A stretch of DNA of 42,116 bases from Desulfosarcina sp. (GCA_014237405.1 JABZFO010000096.1:1-42116), one strand, 5' to 3'; positions 1 to 9,700 are shown, counted from the first letter of the stretch. Notes: generated by a model not told the origin, from the sequence alone. Translations and numbers: made by a program.

Positions 1-152
1 CGGCAGATGGCGCATTCGATGGTCTCGTCGTTGATCTCGGGAAAATAGCTGCGCTCGTTGACATTAATGGTCCAACCCGATCGTTTGAACAGGGCAAAGG
101 TGGCATTCTGCAGGCTTCCTTTGGGAATGCCCAGCTTCAGGGGCGTCGTCAT
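1..152 (-). CDS. hisG: ATP phosphoribosyltransferase, N-terminal end (cut by window edge)
   Basis: The reverse strand reads [19 protein letters not shown] and continues open to base 1, so only about the first 50 residues are present. The opening [11 protein letters not shown] is the typical start of HisG, which joins ATP and PRPP in the first step of histidine synthesis in the cytoplasm. Its ATG overlaps the stop of the upstream hisI gene as ATGA, indicating one operon with translational coupling. The identification rests on this short N-terminus and on the hisI neighbour. Confidence 0.85.
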   Translation of the reverse strand, partial: MTTPLKLGIPKGSLQNATFALFKRSGWTINVNERSYFPEINDETIECAIC

Positions 153-526
153 TCTTTATAAACCTCCTTGGGGTCGAAAACAGGCTGACCCACGGTAACC
201 AGGGCGCCTGCTTCCACTTTCCGATAAAAGCAGCTGGCGTAACCGGTATGGCAGGCCGCACCGCCCACCTGCTCCACCTTCAGCAAAACGGTGTCGGCAT
301 CGCAGTCCACCCGGATCTCCTTGACGTGTTGGATGTGGCCGGAGGTGAGCCCTTTGACCCACAGGGTATTGCGAGTACGGCTGTAGTAGGTGGCCCGGCC
401 GGTTTTCAGGGTCTCTTCCCAGGCTGCCTGGTTCATAAAGGCCAGCATGAGCACGTCTCCGGTTTTATCGTCCTGGGTAATGGCCGGTATCAGTCCGCCC
501 ATTTTTTTAAAATTCAGTTCGATCAT
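149..526 (-). CDS. hisI: Phosphoribosyl-AMP cyclohydrolase
   Basis: This 125-residue protein matches stand-alone HisI, which opens the adenine ring of phosphoribosyl-AMP in the third step of histidine synthesis. The family core is visible: [13 protein letters not shown] near residue 25, [14 protein letters not shown] near residue 47, the metal-binding DCDADT near residue 74, and the [10 protein letters not shown] segment with its conserved histidine and cysteine. No HisE (phosphoribosyl-ATP pyrophosphatase) domain is fused to it. The chosen ATG has a GGAG about nine bases upstream. The stop overlaps the hisG start by four bases. Its promoter must lie in the divergent intergenic region shared with the PBP1A gene. 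Confidence 0.95.
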   Translation of the reverse strand: MIELNFKKMGGLIPAITQDDKTGDVLMLAFMNQAAWEETLKTGRATYYSRTRNTLWVKGLTSGHIQHVKEIRVDCDADTVLLKVEQVGGAACHTGYASCFYRKVEAGALVTVGQPVFDPKEVYKE

Positions 527-538
527 TCATTTTCACTC

Positions 539-560
539 CATGTAAGGGCCTCGGAAAAAA
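539..560 (+). repeat. 22-bp direct repeat, copy 1 (5' side of the PBP1A gene)
   Basis: These 22 bases, with core GGGCCTCGGAAAAAA, recur exactly at 3168-3189, where they overlap the PBP1A stop codon. At the second site they form the left end of an inverted-repeat element, and the matching right end lies at 3336-3352. Here no partner end is visible within the following 200 bases, so this copy looks like a solitary terminus. Confidence 0.75.
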
Positions 561-612
561 ATAACACAAAACCGATTTATCTAACCACTTCACCTGCGGG
601 AGTCAATCCCTT

Positions 613-645
613 TTTTTCGCAACTGCGGGATAATCTTGCGAAAAA
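613..645. other. Hairpin in the hisI/PBP1A divergent intergenic region
   Basis: The arms TTTTTCGCAA (613-622) and TTGCGAAAAA (636-645) are perfect inverted repeats around a 13-base loop. The region lies between divergent hisI and the PBP1A gene. A weak promoter-like pair, TTGCGA (636-641) and TAGGGT (659-664) with 17-base spacing, overlaps the right arm in the PBP1A direction. The hairpin could be a regulatory site or a leader structure. Only the symmetry itself is certain. Confidence 0.4.
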
Positions 646-768
646 TTATTTACTTTGTTAGGGTAATTTGGTTATCACATCCGTGCTCGGATCGGGGGGT
701 TCGTTTTTACAACCGGCGCCGGCGTCTAAACCGGATGCCGATACAAGAACAGGTGTTCCAAGTCTACC

Positions 769-3174
769 ATGTCCAAAGAAAAAAGTGCGTCTCAGATTCT
801 AAAAAAACGGGCTCGCCGCCAACCAGGGGCGACCATTGGCCGGCTCGTCAAATGGTCGCTGCTCATGGCCGTCATTTTGATGATCATGGGTGCCACGGCC
901 ATGGTGGGGGTCTATTTTTATTTGAGTGACGGCCTGCCGAAAATCACGTCGCTTACGGACTATCATCCATCCATCATCACCACCGTCTATTCGGACGACA
1001 ACCGGAAAATTGCCGAGTTTTACAAGGAGCGGCGCATCGTCGTCCCCCTGTCAAAGATACCCATTCAGCTTCAGCAGGCCTTCATTGCCGCTGAAGATGC
1101 CCGGTTTTACAAGCACCAGGGCATTGATTTTTTCAGCATCATTCGGGCCTTTTTGAAAAATTTAGAGGCAGGAGCCATTGTCCAGGGGGGCAGTACCATC
1201 ACCCAGCAGGTCACCAAGTCATTCCTGCTCACCCCCGAGCGCAGTTACGAGCGAAAGATCAAGGAGGCCATCCTAGCCTATCGGATCGACAAGACCTTCA
1301 CGAAAGAAGAGATCCTTTACCTGTATCTGAACCAGATCTACCTGGGCCACGGCGCCTACGGTGTTGAAGCCGCGGCGGAAAATTACTTCGGCAAATCGGT
1401 CAGCGAGCTGAACCTGTCTGAGTGTGCCATTCTTGCCGGACTGCCCCAGGCCCCCAGCCGATACTCCCCGTTTCGGTTTTCAGAGCGCGCCAAGCAGCGG
1501 CAGATCTATGTGCTGAACCGGATGCTGGCCGAAGGCTTCATCAACAACACCGAGGTGACCGAAGCCATCGATGTAAAGATGGACATCAAGCCCCGCCGGA
1601 ACTGGTACATTGAAGAGGTACCCATATACACGGAACACATCCGGCGGTACGTGGAAAAAAAATACGGCGAGGAGGCTCTTTACACCCAGGGCCTGAAGAT
1701 TTATGCGGCCGTAAATATCGAAATGCAGAAGGCGGCCCGACAGGAAATCGAAAAAGGTCTTCGTGAACTGGACCACCGGCAGGGATACCGGGGACCGGAA
1801 GCCCACCTGGCACCCGAGGAGATCGAAAGCTTCAGTAATCAACTCCAGTCCTCGCTACAGGAAACGCTGCTGGCCGAGGGCACCTCGACCAAAGGGGTGA
1901 TCATCGATGTGAATGACAATGCGGGCACCGCCACCGTTCGCATGGGCGACGCGCGAGGGGTGGTTTCTATCGAGGACATACGCTGGGCGCGCAAACCCAA
2001 TCCGAACCTGGCTTACTACCAGGCCCACGTCAAAAAGGTGAGTCAGGTGCTGAAAACCGGCGACGTGATTCTGGTGCGGGTGGGTAAGAAGCAGGAATCC
2101 ACAGATCTGTGGGAACTTTCCCTGGACCAAGTCCCCGAAGCCCAGAGCGCCTTGTTGTGCATCGAGGCAGAAACCGGCCTGGTAAAGGTGATGGTGGGAG
2201 GGCGTGATTTCATGGAGAGCCAGTTCAACCGGGCTATTCAGTCCCGCCGCCAGCCGGGCTCCGCCTTCAAACCCATCATCTACGCCGCAGCACTGGACAA
2301 GGGCTTTACCGCTGCAACGGAGATCATCGACGCGCCCATTGTCTTTGAAGACGAGGTCAACGATTTCACATGGAAGCCGAAAAACTATGGCAAGAAGTTT
2401 TACGGCCCAACCTTGCTTCGTGAGGCCCTGTCCAAATCACGGAATGTCGTCACCATTAAGATTCTTCAGGATATTGGCATCGACTATTGCATCGACTACG
2501 CCAGGAATTTGGGCATCGAGTCCGAGCTGGCCCGGAATCTCTCCATTGCCCTGGGCTCTTCCGGCATATCTCTCCTTGAGCTCGTTAATGCGTATGCCGT
2601 TTTCGCCAACCAGGGCTATCTGGTGGAGCCTGCCTTCATCACCAAAATCGAAGACCGCTTCGGCAATATCCTTGAAGAGATGAACCCATCCGGGGAACGG
2701 GTGATCGACAAAAGCACCGCCTACATCATGACCAGCCTGCTGGAAAGTGTTGTGAAAGAGGGAACCGGTAAACGGGTCAAAGTATTGAACAGGCCGGTGG
2801 CTGGAAAAACCGGGACAACCAATGACCTTCAAGATGCCTGGTTTGTCGGTTACACCCCACGGTTCATCTCAGGCGTTTGGGTGGGATACGACAACGGGCG
2901 AACCTTGGGCAAGGGAGAGACCGGGTCACGTACTGCCAGTCCTATTTGGCTGGGGTTCATGGATAAGATTTTGAAAGACAAGCCGGTACGTGTGTTCCAG
3001 GTTCCCGAGGGTGTGGTCTTTGCGAAGATCGATGTGGAAACCGGCCTCTTGCCCATCCCCGAGTCCCGTAAAACCCTGTTCGAGTGTTTTAAAGAGGGCA
3101 CCGTTCCAACCGAATATACGAAAAAGCCGGATACCATCGTGGACGCCGAATCTTTTTTCAAGTCCGACATGTAA
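769..3174 (+). CDS. mrcA: Class A penicillin-binding protein (PBP1A family, bifunctional)
   Basis: This 801-residue protein polymerises and crosslinks peptidoglycan at the outer face of the inner membrane. A short basic cytoplasmic tail is followed by one membrane segment at about residues 29-54. The GT51 glycosyltransferase domain carries EDARFYKHQGID with catalytic Glu109 and GGSTITQQ. The transpeptidase domain has SAFK (Ser498, Lys501), SRN (557-559) and KTGTT (680-684). The length is usual for the family. An OB-like insert (about residues 370-460) separates the two catalytic domains, as in Gram-negative PBP1A. The ATG at 769 has only a weak ribosome-binding site. The gene appears monocistronic, flanked by 22-bp repeats, and its stop lies inside the downstream repeat element. 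Confidence 0.95.
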   Translation: MSKEKSASQILKKRARRQPGATIGRLVKWSLLMAVILMIMGATAMVGVYFYLSDGLPKITSLTDYHPSIITTVYSDDNRKIAEFYKERRIVVPLSKIPIQLQQAFIAAEDARFYKHQGIDFFSIIRAFLKNLEAGAIVQGGSTITQQVTKSFLLTPERSYERKIKEAILAYRIDKTFTKEEILYLYLNQIYLGHGAYGVEAAAENYFGKSVSELNLSECAILAGLPQAPSRYSPFRFSERAKQRQIYVLNRMLAEGFINNTEVTEAIDVKMDIKPRRNWYIEEVPIYTEHIRRYVEKKYGEEALYTQGLKIYAAVNIEMQKAARQEIEKGLRELDHRQGYRGPEAHLAPEEIESFSNQLQSSLQETLLAEGTSTKGVIIDVNDNAGTATVRMGDARGVVSIEDIRWARKPNPNLAYYQAHVKKVSQVLKTGDVILVRVGKKQESTDLWELSLDQVPEAQSALLCIEAETGLVKVMVGGRDFMESQFNRAIQSRRQPGSAFKPIIYAAALDKGFTAATEIIDAPIVFEDEVNDFTWKPKNYGKKFYGPTLLREALSKSRNVVTIKILQDIGIDYCIDYARNLGIESELARNLSIALGSSGISLLELVNAYAVFANQGYLVEPAFITKIEDRFGNILEEMNPSGERVIDKSTAYIMTSLLESVVKEGTGKRVKVLNRPVAGKTGTTNDLQDAWFVGYTPRFISGVWVGYDNGRTLGKGETGSRTASPIWLGFMDKILKDKPVRVFQVPEGVVFAKIDVETGLLPIPESRKTLFECFKEGTVPTEYTKKPDTIVDAESFFKSDM

Positions 3175-3352
3175 GGGCCTCGGAAAAAATTAAACCCACG
3201 ATCTTACATGTCTTTTTGCCCGTGTTCTGCGTTGCGTCGATGGCCACATACAACCAGTATGAAACCATTGACGCGCCTTGCCTGATCTTATATAAAATCG
3301 GCGAACAAAAATCCGGCGTCATCTCTGTGGATTTTATTTTTTCCGAGGCCCT
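3174..3352. repeat. MITE-like inverted-repeat element, copy A
   Basis: A 179-base non-coding element is bounded by perfect 17-base inverted ends (3174-3190 and 3336-3352, GGGCCTCGG / CCGAGGCCC). The symmetry continues imperfectly inward (TTAAACCCACGA against TCTGTGGATTTTA). An internal stem pairs about 3234-3251 with 3257-3274. The inner part, CTTTTTGCCCG..TCTGCGTT..CGCCTTG..CGAACAAAAATCC, resembles the element at 32571-32698. It carries no ORF of its own and may act as a transcript end for the PBP1A gene. Non-autonomous transposable origin is an inference. Confidence 0.7.
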
Positions 3353-3399
3353 AACCGTGATCACCCTGTTGTCTTAAAACTCAACTTTCGGGTTTTATG

Positions 3400-3421
3400 T
3401 AGGAGCGGCTTCCAGCCGCGA
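3400..3421. repeat. REP-like palindrome (single unit)
   Basis: TAGGAGCGGCTTCCAGCCGC followed by GA contains the perfect stem GCGGCT/AGCCGC with a three-base loop, preceded by the TAGGA head typical of bacterial REP units mobilised by RAYT (TnpA-REP) proteins. Only one unit is present in this window and no RAYT gene is seen. It sits 17 bases before the histidine kinase start. Confidence 0.6.
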
Positions 3422-3437
3422 TAAATGTGTTTTATCG

Positions 3438-5891
3438 ATGAAATTAAGATCCATCCTGCGGATTCTTTCTCTGCTGGCCTTTCTCTCCGCCGGTGTTGCC
3501 GGTTATCTGTACTACAGCCTCTTAAAGGATTATGCGTTTCAGGAAGCGGAACGAAGTGCCCTGAACCGACTCCAGGCGACCAAAAAAAACCTGTCCGCCT
3601 TTTTTTCCGAAAACACAAAACCCGTTCGGGTCATGGCAGGAATGACGCCCCTGGTGGACGCGTTGGTCCACATGGACCCGCAGACATTGAATGCGGCCAA
3701 TGCCCTGTTGGATCTTTTTAAAAAGACCCTTGACGTTGAAGTCTGCTATCTCATGGATATCCGCGGAAACACCATTGCCTCCTCCAACCGAAACGATGCG
3801 GACAGTTTCGTGGGGATGAATTTTTCTTTTCGTCCCTATTTCCAGGATGCCATGCAGGGGCTGCCCGGGACCTACCTGGCCCTTGGCACCACATCACGAA
3901 AACGGGGCGCCTATTACAGTTACCCTGTATACCGTGAAAGCGCAGACACCCCTATCGGCATCGCCGTCATCAAGGCATCCATCTTTTTCGTGGAAAAGGA
4001 ACTGACCCCGGAAGAGACCAGCATCCAACTGGTGGTCGACCCTCTGGGGGTCATTTTCATATCCAGCCGGCCCGAATGGCTTTATCAGCTGCTGTGGCAA
4101 TTGAATCCTAAGGATATCAGAGAATTGCGGCGGTCCCGACAATTTGGCAACGGCCCGTGGCACTGGACCGGACTTCGGCAAAAAGGAGAGAAGCTCGTCG
4201 TCGACCCCTCCGGTAAATCCTACCTGTTTCACCAGGTCGATATCGACAAATATCCCGGCTGGCGGATCGTCCACCTGTACGATATCGAAGCGGCTTCAAA
4301 GCTGGTGTCCGAACCCCTGTCCAGCATCATCCGCCCGGTCATTATTATCCTGTGCACCCTGCTGGGAGCCTCGATCTTTTTCCTTTACCGTCGTGCCAGC
4401 ATGGAAATCACCCGGCGACGAACCGTAGAGCGGGCGCTTCGCAAAAGCGAAGAGCGTTACCGATCCCTTTACCACCAAACCCCCGCCATGCTTCACTCCA
4501 TTGATGAAACAGGGAATCTGGTCAGCGTCAGCAACTACTGGTCGGAGGCCCTCGGTTACACCCGCGAGGAAGTTATCGGCAGGAAGTTGACCGATTTTCT
4601 CTCGCCGGTTTCCCGCAAATATGCAGAAGAAAAAATCATTCCCACTTTTTTCAAGGAGGGGTTTATTAAAGATGTCCCCTATCAATTCATCAAGAAAAAC
4701 GGAGCGGTCATAGAAGTTCTGCTGTCTGCCATTACAGACCACGACGAACAGCGACGGACCATTCGATCCCTCGCCGTTTCCATCGACGTCACCGAACGCA
4801 ACATTGCCGAGCGGGCGCTCAAGGAGGCAAAGGAGGCGCTCAGCAGCTATTCCAAAGACCTTGAGAGCCAAGTGCGAAAGCGAACCCGCGAAATTTCAGG
4901 GATTCTCCAATACACCCCCGCCGTGATATACATCAAGGATGCGGACGGTAAATATGCCATGGTCAACTCCCGCTTCGAACAACTGTTTGGCGTCCAGTCG
5001 CCCGATGTCCGGGGAAAAACCGACCAGGCGTTTCTCGCCCCCGATATTGCCGAGCAATTCTTTAAAAACGACGAACGTGTTTTGCGGGAAAAGCAGTCGC
5101 TGCAGGTGGAAGAGAGCATTGTGATCGATGATGCGGTGCATACCTATCTGAGCACCAAATTTCCCCTTTACGACGGCAAGGGAAAGGTGACGGGCGTCTG
5201 CGGTATTGCTACGGATATCACCGTGCTGAAAAAGGCCCAGGAGCAGTTGCGGCGACTGTCTGCAAGCATCATGACCGGCCAGGAAAAAGAGCGGGCCTAC
5301 CTGGCCCGCGAACTTCACGATGAACTGGGGCAGGTGCTTACCGCTCTTCGCATGGAAGCGGTGTGGATCCGGAATCGCGTGAACCAATCCGACCCGACCG
5401 CCTCGGCGCGTGCATTGACAATGTGCGAACTCATCGATAAAACCATTGAAGAGGTTCGTGGTCTGGCCATCCGGCTGCGGCCGGGTGTTCTGGATCATTT
5501 AGGGTTGGTGGAGGCCGTGGAGTGGTATACTGCTGATTTTGAAAAGCGGTACGACATCACCTGTATTTTTGAACATGATGACGGCCCGGAAATCCGCGGC
5601 AACCTCGCCACGGCCGCCTACCGCATCACCCAGGAGGCGTTGACCAATGTGGCCCGCCACGCATCAGCCACCCGCACCAAAGTGACCATGTCCTTTGGCG
5701 ACGGCAATTTAAAGATCACCATCAGGGATAATGGCAAGGGCTTCGAAATAGAATCGCTGGGTGAAGCCGAAGGCCTCGGTATGGCAAACATGCGGGAAAG
5801 GGCCAGCCTGGTGGGGGGTGTTTTCGATGTTCAATCCAGACCCCGGGGGGGAACCCGGATACGCTTTACAGTACCCTTAACTAAAAGCTGA
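3438..5891 (+). CDS. Membrane sensor histidine kinase (cache-PAS-PAS-HisKA_3-HATPase)
   Basis: This 817-residue NarL-type sensor kinase has two membrane segments (about residues 7-27 and 297-316) enclosing a periplasmic double-cache domain. Within it, SFVGMNFSFRPYFQDAM and YLALGTTSRKRG closely resemble the DctB dicarboxylate sensor. Two cytoplasmic PAS domains follow (about 339-455 and 486-600). A HisKA_3 dimerisation helix has ARELHDELGQ with phospho-acceptor His627. The HATPase domain has the N box (ITQEALTNVARHA) and G boxes (DNGKGF, GLGMANMRER). It presumably phosphorylates the response regulator five bases downstream. A C4-dicarboxylate ligand is an inference from the cache resemblance. 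No strong ribosome-binding site precedes the ATG, and no in-frame alternative looks better. Confidence 0.92.
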   Translation: MKLRSILRILSLLAFLSAGVAGYLYYSLLKDYAFQEAERSALNRLQATKKNLSAFFSENTKPVRVMAGMTPLVDALVHMDPQTLNAANALLDLFKKTLDVEVCYLMDIRGNTIASSNRNDADSFVGMNFSFRPYFQDAMQGLPGTYLALGTTSRKRGAYYSYPVYRESADTPIGIAVIKASIFFVEKELTPEETSIQLVVDPLGVIFISSRPEWLYQLLWQLNPKDIRELRRSRQFGNGPWHWTGLRQKGEKLVVDPSGKSYLFHQVDIDKYPGWRIVHLYDIEAASKLVSEPLSSIIRPVIIILCTLLGASIFFLYRRASMEITRRRTVERALRKSEERYRSLYHQTPAMLHSIDETGNLVSVSNYWSEALGYTREEVIGRKLTDFLSPVSRKYAEEKIIPTFFKEGFIKDVPYQFIKKNGAVIEVLLSAITDHDEQRRTIRSLAVSIDVTERNIAERALKEAKEALSSYSKDLESQVRKRTREISGILQYTPAVIYIKDADGKYAMVNSRFEQLFGVQSPDVRGKTDQAFLAPDIAEQFFKNDERVLREKQSLQVEESIVIDDAVHTYLSTKFPLYDGKGKVTGVCGIATDITVLKKAQEQLRRLSASIMTGQEKERAYLARELHDELGQVLTALRMEAVWIRNRVNQSDPTASARALTMCELIDKTIEEVRGLAIRLRPGVLDHLGLVEAVEWYTADFEKRYDITCIFEHDDGPEIRGNLATAAYRITQEALTNVARHASATRTKVTMSFGDGNLKITIRDNGKGFEIESLGEAEGLGMANMRERASLVGGVFDVQSRPRGGTRIRFTVPLTKS

Positions 5892-5896
5892 CCATC

Positions 5897-6535
5897 ATGA
5901 TCAAAGTCCTTCTTGCGGATGACCACAGCATTGTTCGAGCCGGACTCCGGCGCATCGTCGAAGAGAGCGGAGATATGACGGTGGTGGCTGAAGCCTCGGA
6001 CGGCCGTGAGGCGGTGCTGGCCGTGCGCAAAGAGAGGCCGGATGTGGCGGTCATCGATATTTCCATGCCCGTTTTAGACGGCCTCGAAGTGATCGCCCAG
6101 CTGAAAAGCGAGAGTCCGGAGGTACCCATCCTGGTGCTGACCATGCACGAGGAGCACCAGTACGTGGTTCGGGCCATCGAAACCGGCGCCATGGGATACA
6201 TCACCAAACAAAGTGCTCCGGAACAGCTGGTCAAAGCCATTCGTAAAGTCCATTCCGGCTCGCTGTTTTTAACGGACGCAGCCGCCGAAGCATTGGCCCT
6301 TCGGGTGGCCAAGGGAAGTGGAACCCAAAGTCCCCTGGACACCCTCTCCACCCGGGAGCTTCAGGTATTGAGACGCCTTGCCCTGGGCAACACCAACAGG
6401 GAGATCGCCTCGGCTTATCACATCAGCATCAAAACCGTGGATACCTATCGCTTCCGTCTGCTGAAAAAACTGAGCCTGCGCAACAACGCCGACCTGTCCC
6501 GCTTTGCCATCCAGAACCACCTCATCGAAACCTGA
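5897..6535 (+). CDS. NarL/FixJ-type response regulator
   Basis: This 212-residue regulator has an N-terminal receiver domain with the acidic pair Asp8/Asp9, phospho-acceptor Asp54 (IDISMPVLDG) and Lys104. The C-terminal LuxR-type helix-turn-helix begins at LSTRELQVLRRLALGNTNRE, with the recognition segment SIKTVDTYRFRLLKKL. It is the cognate partner of the HisKA_3 kinase, whose stop lies five bases upstream. Targets are unknown. The neighbouring genes give no clear dicarboxylate transporter to support the DctB-like input of the kinase. Confidence 0.94.
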   Translation: MIKVLLADDHSIVRAGLRRIVEESGDMTVVAEASDGREAVLAVRKERPDVAVIDISMPVLDGLEVIAQLKSESPEVPILVLTMHEEHQYVVRAIETGAMGYITKQSAPEQLVKAIRKVHSGSLFLTDAAAEALALRVAKGSGTQSPLDTLSTRELQVLRRLALGNTNREIASAYHISIKTVDTYRFRLLKKLSLRNNADLSRFAIQNHLIET

Positions 6536-6555
6536 TCCAACGGTTCCTTTCATAA

Positions 6556-6590
6556 ACAAGAAAAAGCCTCCTACCCTTTGGCAAAGAGGC
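6556..6590 (-). terminator. Rho-independent terminator of the EndoQ-UvrD transcript
   Basis: Read on the minus strand, GCCTC (6590-6586) and GAGGC (6570-6566) form a short stem, with possible extra pairing inside the loop, followed immediately by TTTTTCTTG. It lies about 135 bases after the helicase stop and just past the small ORF, so it fits the end of that minus-strand transcript. There is no T-run in the plus direction, so it does not terminate the response regulator transcript. Confidence 0.55.
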
Positions 6591-6714
6591 GGATGGCAGC
6601 CTGCCGGACCCGGGCATCCTTGTCTGCCAGCAGCAAATGAAGGATTTCTTTCAGCGGAATAAGGGGTACCGGTTTTCATATCAACTGACAAGAGGAGATG
6701 GGACGGGTTGGCAT
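6571..6714 (-). pseudogene. Small ORF interrupted by an in-frame TGA, HEAT-repeat-like C-terminus
   Basis: Eleven bases after the helicase stop, AGAGG precedes an ATG that reads MPTRPISSCQLI, then TGA (6678-6676), then continues in the same frame for 34 codons to a TAG at 6571. The second part contains KEILHLLLADKDARVRQAAI, which looks like one HEAT-type helical repeat. The good ribosome-binding site and the frame continuity suggest a genuine small gene with one stop. A nonsense mutation, a sequencing error or selenocysteine insertion are possible. No convincing SECIS hairpin was recognised after the TGA. Confidence 0.4.
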
Positions 6715-6724
6715 GGCGATCCTC

Positions 6725-9700
6725 TTAAAACAGAGAAAGTTGTTCCTGGGCGGGCTTTTCAGGCTTTTTCCCGCTTTGACCTGAAAACCGTTTATATCTG
6801 TCTTCAATATCTTTCACAAACGGAGACCATCGTCGTGGCCGTATTTGGCCGTTAACCTGTCTGGTGCCGGCTTTGGTCAAAAACAGGTGTCTTTTGGCCC
6901 GGGTCATGGCCACATAAAAAAGCCGCCGTTCTTCTTCCACATCCACCGGGCGGGTCGTCGATCTGTAGGGAATCAATTCATCCTCGCAACCGGCAATAAA
7001 CACCACTGGAAATTCAAGGCCTTTGGCAGCATGTATTGTGCTCAAGGCCACCTTTTCCACCCGGTGATCATAGGTATCCGTATCCCTGGACAGGGCGATA
7101 GCCGCCAGAAACCCGGCTGCATCGGTTTGATAGGCGTTGCCCGTTTCCAGTATCTGGGTATATCCACTCTCAAAAGTATGATCGCCCTTATATTTTTCCC
7201 TGAAATCGGCCTTTTTTAATATCGATTCAAGGGTGTCCGTAACCGATAACCCATTGTTTCTCTTCTTAAACGATGACAATTTTCCTATAAAATCATATAA
7301 TCGCTGCTGACGTGCACGTCCCATCTGGGGAATGGGCAACCGACGCGATTTAACCAGCGTTTCCGCCAGGGGGAGATTTTTTTCGTAAGCCCAATATTTT
7401 AGAATTTCCAATGTTTTGATCGAAACCGATGAATTGAATACCCCGACGGAGGCTTGAAGATCGGTAAACACGCCCATTCCGTGCAGCAGTTTAAAAACCG
7501 AAAGCACTGATTTTACACCGGGGTGATCCAGCACGGTCTTCCGGTCGATCACCTGACAGGGAATTCCCGCTTTTTCCAGGATCCGCAAAATAGCATCACC
7601 CTGGCTCCGCGTCCTTAATAAGACGGCAAAATCGGCAAAACTCAACGGCTCCTGATCTATGGTGCCGTCCACTGCACCAGAATCCAAAGAAAAAAAACCG
7701 GTTCCCCCCACCATCTTTTCGATGGTTTTTCCAATAGCAACGGCTTCGGCATTTTCCGTAGCCAGTTCCATGACATGGATGGTACGATCTCCCGTCATGT
7801 CCGAATAGACTGCCCGCCGTTGAGCGGTTTCCATCAACTCCGGGTTCTTTTGAATCACCTGGGCCGATATTTCCAGAATGGCCTGGGTGGATCGATAATT
7901 TCTCCTTAAAAAAATGGTCTGGGAGCCCGGAAAATCCTGCATGAACCGTTTAAAATAGACCACATCCGAGCCTCTGAACCCGTATATGGATTGATCCGGA
8001 TCACCAATGATGCAGGTGTTGGCATGATCCCCCGCCAGCAGTCTGACGAGCCGGTATTGGCCGGCGTTGATATCCTGATATTCATCGATAAAAATGTCGC
8101 TAAAGCGGCTTGTGTATCGAGCACGTATATCCGGATCGTTTTCCTGTAGTTGAACCGCACGGAAAATCAAATCTTCAAAATCCACGAGCTGTTGAACACG
8201 CAGTAAATGCTGATAGGTTTTATAGCACGGACCGAACCGCGCCAACTGGTCCGGCGGACACACCCCGTCCAGTGGATCTTTACTGGAGAGCATCTTCTGT
8301 TTGGCGGAAACAATCCACCCCATTAGATCCTCTACGCTCACTCCGCAGCCTTTTTTTGACAGGCCATTCAATGCCATGACATCACGAACCAGCACTTTTC
8401 GCGTCTCTTCATCCACAACGGAAAGAATTTTGTCAGGCTTGGACTGGCTTAGAATTCTGTAGCCCAGAGCATGAAAGGTTCCTACAAAGGGAAGCGACTG
8501 CTCGTTTCCCAGCAAGGCGGCCAGCCGTTCTTTCATTTCTCTTGCCGCCTTGTTGGTAAACGTCACCGCCAGCAAACGGTCAACATCCACACCGGTTTCG
8601 ATCAGCCGGGCAATTTTATGGGTCAGCGTCCGGGTCTTTCCCGTCCCCGGTCCGGCCACTATCATCAAGGAACCTTTGGGATGATCCACAGCTTTTTGCT
8701 GTGCGTTGTTTAAACGAATGGTGGCTTCAACCGGTACAGCCGGCTCAGGAATAGCTGAACACGCCGATTTGTCAGAAAACTTCCGGTTTGTTGACCGTTT
8801 ATCGGCGCCGGCCAGTTCGACGGTTTTTTCAAACACGGAAAACAGACTCCGCTGGCCCAGCAGACGATCTCTTTCCCAATCAGTAAAGATGTGAGCCGTT
8901 CCGAAAATCCCATCGTAGCCCGGAGAAAATGAAACGCGATTTTCGCGCATTCGGAAAATAGCTTCGGCAAACAGTGGTACTCCTGCTGATTCGATTTTCT
9001 CCCTGTCGAGATAATGAAGAATCTTAAATTCATTGCCAAGATTTTCCAATAGTGACCGGTGTGTTTGATTCACCTTTTTTGATTGAGCGCCAACCCTGAA
9101 TATTTCCGATAGCAGGTCGTCAAGCGGGATGAGCCGGTAAAAGGGAAAAGCGCGATTCGGTCGGATGCCTTCAGGCCGCGTGGCCAGATCTTCCACGCGG
9201 TGAAGCACCCCAAGAGTCAGCGGTTTTCCGCAAACCGGGCAAATACCCAAGTGGGCGTGGGTCTCAGCAGGGGTAAAGCAGACTTCACATTTGCGATGGC
9301 CGTCCACGTGGTATTTTCCCTCTTCAGGATAAAATTCAAACGTTCCTTTAAATTGATTTTTATCCCCTTTCTCCATGGCCGATCGAATGGCATGATAGCT
9401 CATGTTCGTTTTAAACAGATTGGCTTCTCTGCCCAATTTTGAAGGCGAATGGGCGTCTGAATTGGAAATCAGTGTAATATTATCCAGGTCAGACACCCGC
9501 CAGTTCATGGATGGATCCGATGAGAGGCCGGTTTCTGCGGCAAAGATGTGGGGGCTCAGATCTTCAAAACACTCCTCGATGGAATCAAATCCGGATTTCG
9601 ATCCCAGCATTGAAAACCAGGGTGTCCATATATGGGCAGGGACGAGAAACCCTTCATCGGATGTTTCCAGCACGATCTCAAGAAGATCCCGTGCATCGAG

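Noticed and set aside
1480..2832. Long antisense ORFs inside the PBP1A gene and similar ones inside other genes
   Set aside because: They mirror real coding frames in GC-rich codons, have no ribosome-binding sites and resemble no protein family.
9305..9310. CACGTG words at 9305, 19096 and 37910 as additional parS sites
   Set aside because: The flanking bases do not match TGTTTC/GAAACA; each lies inside coding sequence and is chance.
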